Source: Ramlibacter sp. PS4R-6 (GTDB taxonomy: Bacteria; Pseudomonadota; Gammaproteobacteria; Burkholderiales; Burkholderiaceae_C). Taken from it: a DNA stretch of 64,000 bases. Below, one piece after another: positions 58,151 through 64,000 of the stretch (positions are counted from its first letter, which is position 1; each line of letters begins with the position of its first letter). The notes below the pieces were generated by a model. That model was given only the letters and a program-made list of their open reading frames with translations. It was not told the origin of the DNA and did no database searches. The DNA lies in NCBI RefSeq assembly GCF_037572775.1, contig NZ_JBBHKA010000001.1, forward strand, positions 2,790,001 to 2,854,000. Direction: 5' to 3'. The position numbers were made by a program, and so were the translations under genes.

Positions 58151-58186
58151 CGAGCAGGCCCCGCTCCTCGCGGGGCCGTCGGCTCG
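58151..58186. promoter_or_regulatory. Intercistronic hairpin between odhA and odhB
   Basis: GGCCCCGC (58157-58164) and GCGGGGCC (58170-58177) are perfect 8-bp arms around TCCTC. An outer CGAGC (58151-58155) and GCTCG (58182-58186) extend it. No T-run follows on the minus strand. It could adjust the ratio of E1 to E2 transcripts through processing or partial termination. Confidence 0.5.
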
Positions 58187-58190
58187 CTGC

Positions 58191-61061
58191 TTATTTCGTC
58201 AAGACGAAGCCCTTGAGCTTGCCGAACGCCGCATCGACCAACGCCTTCTGCTGCTCGACGTGCAGGTGGGCATAGCCCACCGCGGGCGAAGCCGACGCGG
58301 GGCGGCCGGCGTAACCGAGCTTCTGGCCCTCGGCCATGTTCTCGTGGATGTTGTGCTGGATGAAGAACCACGCGCCCTGGTTCTGCGGCTCGTCCTGGCA
58401 CCACACGATTTCGTTCGCCTGCGGGTACTTGCGCAGCTCCGTCGCGAACGCCTTGTGCGGGAAGGGGTACAGCTGCTCCACGCGCAGGATGGCCACGCTC
58501 TCGTCGCCCTTCTCGTCGCGCTTCTTCGCCAGGTCGTAGTAGACCTTGCCCGAGCACACGATGAGGCGCTTGACCTTGTCGGCCTTCAGCTCCCTGGACT
58601 CGGGGATCACCGTCTGGAAGCCGCCGCGCGTGAACTCCGACAGCGGCGAGGTCGCGTCCTTGTGCCGCAGCAGCGACTTGGGCGTCATGATCACGAGCGG
58701 CTTGCGCAGCGGGCGCACCATCTGGCGGCGCAGGAGGTGGAAGATCTGGCTGGCGGTCGTCGGCTGCACGACCTGCATGTTGGTGTCGGCCGACAGCTGC
58801 ATGAAGCGCTCCAGGCGCGCCGAGCTGTGCTCGGGGCCCTGCCCCTCGTAGCCGTGCGGCAGCATCAGCGTGATGCCGTTGACGCGGCCCCACTTCACCT
58901 CGCCCGACGCGATGAACTGGTCGATCAGGACCTGCGCGCCGTTGACGAAATCGCCGAACTGCGCCTCCCAGATCACGAGCGTCAATGGGTCGTTCGACGC
59001 ATAGCCGTACTCGAAGCCGAGCACCGCCTCTTCCGACAGGATCGAGTCGATGACGACGAACGGCGCCTGGTTGTCGGCGACGTTCTGCAGCGGCACATAC
59101 GTGCCTTCGTCGAACTTCTCGCGGTTCTGGTCGTGCAGCACCGCATGGCGGTGCGTGAAGGTGCCGCGGCCCACGTCCTCGCCGGACAGGCGCACGGGAT
59201 AGCCGCTGGCCACGAGCGAGGCGAAGGCCATGTGCTCGCCCATGCCCCAGTCGACGTTCACCTCGCCCCGGCCCATCGCCGCGCGGTCCTCGAGGACCTT
59301 CTTCACGAGCGGGTGGACGGTGAAGTCCGCCGGCACCGTGGTGATGCGCTCGGCCAGGCGCTTCCACTCGGCGACCGGGATCGCCGTGTCGGCCTGGTCG
59401 GTCCACTTCTTGTTCAGGAACGGCGACCAGTCGACCGCGTACTTGCTCTTGAAGTTGGTCAGCACCGGGTCGACCGTGTGCTTGCCCGCGTCCATCGCGG
59501 CGCGGTAGGCCTTGACCATGTCGTCGCCGAGCGTCTCGCCCATGCCCTGTGCGGCGAGCTTGTCGGCGTACAGCCGGCGCGTGCCGGGGTGCTGCGCGAT
59601 CTTCTTGTACATCAGCGGCTGCGTGAGCGCCGGCGTGTCCTGCTCGTTGTGGCCCAGCTTGCGGAAGCAGATGATGTCGACGACGACGTCCTTCTGGAAC
59701 TCCATCCGGTATTCGAGCGCCAGTTGCGCAGCGAGCACCACGGCCTCGGGGTCGTCGCCGTTCACGTGCAGCACCGGCGCCTCGATCATCTTGACGACGT
59801 CGGTGCAGTACAGCGTGGAGCGGCTGTCGCGCGGGTCGCTGGTGGTGAAGCCGATCTGGTTGTTGATGACGATGTGCACCGTGCCGCCGGTGGAATAGCC
59901 GCGCGTTTCGGCGAGCGCCAGCGTTTCCATCACCACGCCCTGCCCCGCGAAGGCGGCGTCGCCGTGCACGAGGATGGGCAGCACCTGCTTGCCCTTCGGG
60001 TCGGCGCGGCGGTCCATGCGCGCGCGCACCGAGCCTTCGACCACCGGGTTCACGATCTCCAGGTGGGAGGGGTTGAACGCGAGCGACAGGTGCACCGGGC
60101 CGCCGGGCGTGGACACGTCCGAGCTGAAGCCCTGGTGGTACTTGACGTCGCCTGCGGGCAGGTCTTCCTTGGCGGTGTGGTCAAACTCCGCGAACAGGTC
60201 GGCGGGCATCTTGCCGAGCGTGTTGACCAGCACGTTGAGGCGCCCGCGGTGAGCCATGCCGATCACGATTTCCTGCACGCCCTTCTCGCCGGCGCGCTGG
60301 ATCAGCTCGTCCATCGCCGCGATGAAGCTCTCGCCGCCTTCGAGCGAGAAGCGCTTCTGGCCGACGTACTTGGTGTGGAGGAAACGCTCAAGGCCCTCGG
60401 CGGCGGTGACGCGATCGAGGATGTGGCGCTTCTTTTCCGCGGTGAAGTTGGGCTTGCTGCGGATCGATTCCAGCTTCTGCTGCCACCAGCGCTTGAGCGT
60501 CTGGTCGCTCAGGTACATGTACTCGGCGCCGATGGTGCCGCAGTACGTCTCGCGCAGGGCGTTGATCAGCTCGCGCAGCGACATGCTCTCCTTGCCGAAG
60601 AACGTGTTGCTGGTGTTGAAGATCGCTTCCTGGTCGGCGTCGGAGAAGCCGTAGAACGACGCTTCGAGCTCGGGGATCTTCTCGCGCTCGGCGCGCTTGA
60701 GCGGGTCGAGGTCGGCCCAGCGAACGCCGACGTTGCGGTAGGCGGCGATCAGCTGCTGGACGGCCGTGCGCTTGCGCGCGGTTTCCAGGTCCGCGCCGGC
60801 CGCCACGACCACCTGCGTGCCGCCCTGCTTGGCGCGCTCGGCGAAGGCATTGATGACCGGCAGGTGCGGGATGTCCCGGGCGTTGGTGCCGTCAACGGCC
60901 GGCACGTTCTGCAACGCGTCGAAGTACTGGCGCCAGGTGTCGGGGACGCTGCCGGGATTGGCGAGGTAGCTCTCGTACATCTCCTCGACGTACGGGGCAT
61001 TGCCGCCAAAAAGGTACGAGTTGCCTTGGTAGGCGGTGTAGACGGAGTTCGTCTCACTCAT
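58191..61061 (-). CDS. odhA: 2-oxoglutarate dehydrogenase E1 component
   Basis: A 956-residue thiamine diphosphate enzyme. The E2-binding N-terminus (NSYLFGGNAPYVEEMYESYL) is followed by the active-site VIGMAHRGRLNVLVNTLGK, the ThDP motif region HGDAAFAGQGVVMETL, and FEYGYASNDPLTLVIWEAQFGDF (in outline). Full length for the family. It decarboxylates 2-oxoglutarate as the first step of the complex. ATG at complement 61059-61061 behind GGAAAG. Confidence 0.98.
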   Translation of the reverse strand: MSETNSVYTAYQGNSYLFGGNAPYVEEMYESYLANPGSVPDTWRQYFDALQNVPAVDGTNARDIPHLPVINAFAERAKQGGTQVVVAAGADLETARKRTAVQQLIAAYRNVGVRWADLDPLKRAEREKIPELEASFYGFSDADQEAIFNTSNTFFGKESMSLRELINALRETYCGTIGAEYMYLSDQTLKRWWQQKLESIRSKPNFTAEKKRHILDRVTAAEGLERFLHTKYVGQKRFSLEGGESFIAAMDELIQRAGEKGVQEIVIGMAHRGRLNVLVNTLGKMPADLFAEFDHTAKEDLPAGDVKYHQGFSSDVSTPGGPVHLSLAFNPSHLEIVNPVVEGSVRARMDRRADPKGKQVLPILVHGDAAFAGQGVVMETLALAETRGYSTGGTVHIVINNQIGFTTSDPRDSRSTLYCTDVVKMIEAPVLHVNGDDPEAVVLAAQLALEYRMEFQKDVVVDIICFRKLGHNEQDTPALTQPLMYKKIAQHPGTRRLYADKLAAQGMGETLGDDMVKAYRAAMDAGKHTVDPVLTNFKSKYAVDWSPFLNKKWTDQADTAIPVAEWKRLAERITTVPADFTVHPLVKKVLEDRAAMGRGEVNVDWGMGEHMAFASLVASGYPVRLSGEDVGRGTFTHRHAVLHDQNREKFDEGTYVPLQNVADNQAPFVVIDSILSEEAVLGFEYGYASNDPLTLVIWEAQFGDFVNGAQVLIDQFIASGEVKWGRVNGITLMLPHGYEGQGPEHSSARLERFMQLSADTNMQVVQPTTASQIFHLLRRQMVRPLRKPLVIMTPKSLLRHKDATSPLSEFTRGGFQTVIPESRELKADKVKRLIVCSGKVYYDLAKKRDEKGDESVAILRVEQLYPFPHKAFATELRKYPQANEIVWCQDEPQNQGAWFFIQHNIHENMAEGQKLGYAGRPASASPAVGYAHLHVEQQKALVDAAFGKLKGFVLTK

Positions 61062-61299
61062 GCGTTCGCTACTTTCCGCTCCCCTGCAGGGAGCTGAAGC
61101 TGGTTGGGGAAACCTCCCGCGTCACGGCTGAACCGGTTGGCGGATGCGACTGTGGCTGGAAGGGCCGTTGTGCGGTGCGGATTGTGCCACAGGGGGTTGT
61201 CAAGGCATGCGCGGCGCGGATTTGAATACCGAATGCCTACGAACAACCCATCCGTGAGCGTAACCAAATGCACATACGCGACAACCGTGAACAAATCGT

Positions 61300-61328
61300 T
61301 TGGGTTTGTTACGTGTGGACCCTAACAT
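61300..61328 (+). promoter_or_regulatory. Candidate promoter of the beta-barrel/FecR gene pair
   Basis: TTGGGT (61300-61305) and TAACAT (61323-61328) are 17 nt apart; the ATG is at 61353. The rest of the 291-nt region between odhA and this gene (61062-61352) shows no ORF. A TTGACA on the minus strand at 61198-61203 may be part of the odhA promoter, but no matching -10 is found at the right spacing. Confidence 0.45.
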
Positions 61329-61352
61329 CCTCTTTGACCCCTGGGGGTCGCC

Positions 61353-62690
61353 ATGCTAGCCACGCGCCTGCATCCATTGCCCCGGGACGGAGCAGTGTGG
61401 GCCGCCCTGATGGTCGCGCTCGCCGTCAGCGCGCAGACGTCGGCGGTGATCCGGGAGACACAGGAAACCCGCACCGGCGGCACCGCGCAGCAGGAATTTG
61501 ACCGCCTTTCCGAGCAGGAGGTCGACAAGGCCGGGGATCCCGCCTTCGACCTCCCGTTCGCCATCGCCGCGAACGAAGCCGGCCAGTTCACCCGCGCCAT
61601 CATCGCCCTCGAGCGCGTTCTCGCGATGCAGCCCGGAAACGAGCGTGCACGCGCCGAAATGGGCCGCGCCCTGTACGGCGTGGGCGACCACAAGGCCGCG
61701 CGCGCCCTCCTGTCGGAGAGCCGGGAAAAGGGCTTCACCGCCGTCGCCGGCGAAACGATCGACCAGCTCCTGCACGCCATCGACCGCGTCGAGGCCGAAG
61801 GTCGCTCTTCCGCCAAGGGCTACCTCGAAGCGCAGGCCGGCTGGGACAGCAACATCAACAGCGCTCCGGGCCTGAACAACGTGGCCGTGCCCGCCTATGG
61901 CGGAACGATCCTCGCGGTGGACCCGGCCGGCACGAAGAAGAAGGGCTGGTACGGCGCATGGACGGCCGGCGCCTCGGGCCGGCTCGTGCTGGGCCCCCGG
62001 TTTTCCCTGATCGGCACGGCCATCGGGCGGCGCCAGGACTTCGCGCGCGCCAACGCCAACCAGAGCAACTGGCAGTTCGACATCTCCGCCGGCGCGTCCT
62101 ACCGCGTCGAGCGGGACGAGTACACGCTGGCCTTGCAGGCCGGCTCGTATGCCATCGACGACGACCGCGTGCGTGACCATGCGGGCCTCGTCGGGGAGTG
62201 GACGTACCGCTTCGACGGCTTCCGCCAGTTCAACCTGTACTTCCAGACCGGCCGCCTGACCTATCCGCTGTCCCACACGTCGGATGCCAACCGCCACGTG
62301 GTCGGCTTCACGTACGCGCACCTCACGGCAAAGGGTCTCTGGGCCTACGGGGGCGCCTATGTCGGCGTCGAGAACACCGTCAACGCGGGCTTCGAGCACC
62401 TGGGCCACCACCTGGTCGGTGCGCGGGGCGGCTTGCAGTTTCCCATTGCCGATGCCCTGGGCGGGTTTCTGGCCGGCGGCTTCGAAGCCCGCCGTTACGG
62501 CGGAGCCGACCCCCTGTTCCTCGTGCAGCGGCGCGACAACCAGTTCAACCTGTCCGCGGGCCTGTCGTGGGTCCCCATGCCGCAGTGGCGCGTCACGCCC
62601 CAGATCGGGTGGGCGCGAGCGAGTTCCACGGTGCCGCTGGCGCGGTACCACAAGTTCGCCGGGTCCGTTGCGATCCGCCGAGAGTTCTGA
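61353..62690 (+). CDS. Outer-membrane protein: TPR-like N-terminus and beta-barrel C-terminus
   Basis: A 445-residue exported protein with a hydrophobic signal region (VWAALMVALAVSAQTSA). Residues about 60-145 are TPR-like (AIAANEAGQFTRAIIALERVLAMQPGNERARAEMGRAL, in outline). The remainder is rich in alternating strands with aromatic girdles (GKYLEAQAGWDSNINS-type opening, FNLYFQTGRLTYPL, WAYGGAYVGVEN) and ends RREF with the C-terminal Phe of outer-membrane barrels. Organisation recalls the surface lipoprotein assembly modifier (Slam/DUF560) family. A FecR-domain gene follows 15 nt later; the two probably work together. Confidence 0.7.
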   Translation: MLATRLHPLPRDGAVWAALMVALAVSAQTSAVIRETQETRTGGTAQQEFDRLSEQEVDKAGDPAFDLPFAIAANEAGQFTRAIIALERVLAMQPGNERARAEMGRALYGVGDHKAARALLSESREKGFTAVAGETIDQLLHAIDRVEAEGRSSAKGYLEAQAGWDSNINSAPGLNNVAVPAYGGTILAVDPAGTKKKGWYGAWTAGASGRLVLGPRFSLIGTAIGRRQDFARANANQSNWQFDISAGASYRVERDEYTLALQAGSYAIDDDRVRDHAGLVGEWTYRFDGFRQFNLYFQTGRLTYPLSHTSDANRHVVGFTYAHLTAKGLWAYGGAYVGVENTVNAGFEHLGHHLVGARGGLQFPIADALGGFLAGGFEARRYGGADPLFLVQRRDNQFNLSAGLSWVPMPQWRVTPQIGWARASSTVPLARYHKFAGSVAIRREF

Positions 62691-62705
62691 AAGGAGGGCT
62701 ACGTC

Positions 62706-64000
62706 ATGCGTATCCCCTTCAAGCGAAGAAATGCGATCCTGATCCTGTCGCTGGCCCTGGCGTATCCGACGCTTCAGGCAGCTGCGCCGGCAGGGGTCGC
62801 GCAATTCACGACCGGCGACGCCCAGCTGCGGCGCGGCGCGGACTCGAGCGCGCTGTCGCGCGGCCGTACCGTCGAGAGCGGCGACACCATCTCCACCGGC
62901 GCCGACGGCCAGGCCCAGGTCCGCTTCACCGACGGCAGCGTCGTTGCGCTGCGAGCGAACTCGCTCTTCAAGATCACCGAATACGCCGACACCGGCGACC
63001 CGAAGTCGGACCGTTACCTCGTCGACTTCATCCGTGGCGGCATGCGCACCATCACCGGCCTGATCGGCAAGCGCGGCCGCGAGAACTACAAGGTCACGAC
63101 CAGCACCGCCACGATCGGCATCCGCGGCTCGGCCTTCAACGTCGAATACGGCCCCGACGGCACGCTGCTCGTTTCCGGCGAGAAGGACGAGATCGAGGTT
63201 TGCACCATCGCCTGCATCGGCCTGAAGCAGGGCGAGACGGCCCGCGTCGTCAGCAACGCCGAACCGCCGTTCCGCACGAACCAGCGCGTGTCGCTGAAGA
63301 TTCCCGAGCCCCGCCAGCAGCCCGGCGTGGTGGCCAACCAGGTGAGACATGACGGCACGAACGAGGTGATCCCGCCCGCGCCGTCGCCGACGCCCGCACC
63401 GCCGCCACCGACCTCCGCACCGCCCTCGCCCACGCCGGCGCCGAGCCCGGCACCCACGCCGGCCCCCACGCCCGCACCGACACCGGGACCGACGCCCGCG
63501 CCGACACCTGCTCCCACACCGGGACCGACGCCCGCGCCGACACCTGCTCCCACGCCGGGACCGACGCCCGCGCCGACACCTGCTCCGACGCCGGGACCGA
63601 CGCCCGCGCCGACACCTGCTCCGACGCCCGCTCCGACGCCCGCACCGACGCCCGCACCGACGCCCGCACCGACGCCCGCACCGACGCCCGCACCGACGCC
63701 CGCACCGACGCCCGCACCGACGCCCGCACCGACGCCCGCACCGACGCCCGCGCCGACACCCGCGCCGACACCTGCACCAACAGCCGCGCCGGGCAACAAC
63801 GGCAACGGCGTTGGCAATTCCGGCCAAGGCAACCAGGGCAACAACGGCAACAGCGGAAATGCCGGTGGCGGCACGGCCCCCGGCCAGGCCCCCGCGCCCA
63901 CGCCTGCCCCCACGCCCGCGCCGACCCCGGGGCCATCGCCCGCACCGACACCCGCGCCCACGCCGGCCCCCGGCCCGGGCAACGGAAACGGCAATGGCAA
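62706..64000 (+). CDS. FecR-domain protein with PTPA repeats (3' end beyond the window)
   Basis: At least 431 residues, still open at the right edge. A signal peptide ([19 protein letters not shown]) is followed by a FecR domain at about 30-190: [38 protein letters not shown], and [20 protein letters not shown]. Residues from about 225 are Pro/Thr/Ala repeats (PTPA units), interrupted by an Asn/Gly segment ([18 protein letters not shown]). AGGAGGG precedes the ATG. It is not an anti-sigma FecR, because there is no cytoplasmic or membrane part; the repeats suggest an extended cell-surface or secreted protein handled by the barrel upstream. Confidence 0.85.
   Translation, partial: MRIPFKRRNAILILSLALAYPTLQAAAPAGVAQFTTGDAQLRRGADSSALSRGRTVESGDTISTGADGQAQVRFTDGSVVALRANSLFKITEYADTGDPKSDRYLVDFIRGGMRTITGLIGKRGRENYKVTTSTATIGIRGSAFNVEYGPDGTLLVSGEKDEIEVCTIACIGLKQGETARVVSNAEPPFRTNQRVSLKIPEPRQQPGVVANQVRHDGTNEVIPPAPSPTPAPPPPTSAPPSPTPAPSPAPTPAPTPAPTPGPTPAPTPAPTPGPTPAPTPAPTPGPTPAPTPAPTPGPTPAPTPAPTPAPTPAPTPAPTPAPTPAPTPAPTPAPTPAPTPAPTPAPTPAPTPAPTPAPTAAPGNNGNGVGNSGQGNQGNNGNSGNAGGGTAPGQAPAPTPAPTPAPTPGPSPAPTPAPTPAPGPGNGNGNG
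63486..63752 (+). repeat. Tandem 36-nt and 12-nt repeats encoding PTPA units
   Basis: Four 36-nt units (GGA codons at 63486, 63522, 63558 and 63594; each encodes [12 protein letters not shown]) are followed by nine exact copies of CCGACGCCCGCA (63633-63740) and one variant copy. All units are multiples of three, so gain or loss of copies keeps the frame. Near-identity of the 12-nt copies indicates recent expansion. Confidence 0.9.

Noticed and set aside
58260..61097. Long plus-strand open frame opposite odhA
   Set aside because: Antisense shadow of a full-length E1 component with unmistakable motifs.
61198..61203. TTGACA hexamer as an odhA -35 box
   Set aside because: No acceptable -10 hexamer is found 16-18 nt downstream on the minus strand, so no promoter is called.
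63486..63752. Regular repeats that could be taken for a CRISPR array
   Set aside because: Units are only 12 or 36 nt with no unique spacers, and they translate in frame as PTPA inside a gene.
62706..64000. FecR-domain protein as an anti-sigma factor for iron uptake
   Set aside because: It has a signal peptide and PTPA repeats, lacks the cytoplasmic and membrane parts of FecR, and no sigma factor or TonB receptor gene is adjacent.

Overview
The window reads as a stretch of chromosome from a GC-rich betaproteobacterium, most probably order Burkholderiales, family Comamonadaceae (Ramlibacter/Variovorax-like). This is inferred from gene order: hflX-hflK-hflC-DUF2065-hisZ-purA beside hfq; der-bamB-yfgM-hisS-ispG-rodZ-pilW-rlmN-ndk; rluD divergent from bamD; and odhA-odhB-lpdA-zapE. 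Codon use is uniform. I saw no rRNA, tRNA, CRISPR array, integrase or insertion sequence.

Layout. 1-3.1 kb: the 5' part of xth (cut by the left edge), then small lineage-type proteins, a lipoprotein and a DUF2059 protein. 3.2-7.5 kb: an FtsH-like membrane protease, a small protein behind a conspicuous inverted repeat, and a degenerate TIR-like protein with a Pro/Thr/Ala linker. 7.6-9.2 kb: a GFA-VOC-ArsR-SRPBCC operon behind a palindromic operator. 9.2-14.6 kb: fatty-acid oxidation (acyl-CoA dehydrogenase, thiolase, bifunctional hydratase/dehydrogenase, SDR). 14.6-20.3 kb: a SorAB-type sulfite dehydrogenase facing a MarR-GNAT fusion across a perfect operator, then an EamA exporter, a split chromate transporter, a GNAT and an SRPBCC protein. 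20.3-25 kb: sirtuin and rlmB, then a heme/HAMP membrane sensor coupled to a Ser/Thr kinase fused to a class III cyclase. 25-30.4 kb: ybbA/tesA, mnmH, a molybdopterin-fold protein, a Cys/Met lyase and an ADP-ribosylglycohydrolase. 30.4-49.8 kb: an almost unbroken minus-strand housekeeping block. 49.9-54.3 kb: bamD, a DinG-type helicase, DUF465 and a PP2C phosphatase. 54.3-61.1 kb: zapE and the 2-oxoglutarate dehydrogenase genes. 61.3-64 kb: a TPR/beta-barrel outer-membrane protein and a FecR-domain protein with long PTPA repeats, open at the right edge.

How they connect. The housekeeping block covers envelope assembly (BamB, BamD, RodZ, PilW), RNA modification (HisS, RlmN, RluB, RluD, RlmB, MnmH), membrane protein quality control (HflKC and the FtsH-like protease) and central metabolism. 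The accessory candidates most worth attention are the heme sensor plus kinase-cyclase pair, the TIR-like protein with a lost catalytic glutamate, the beta-barrel/FecR pair, and the lone ADP-ribosylglycohydrolase. Divergent promoters are compact: several gene pairs overlap at their start codons or stop on a shared CTAG.
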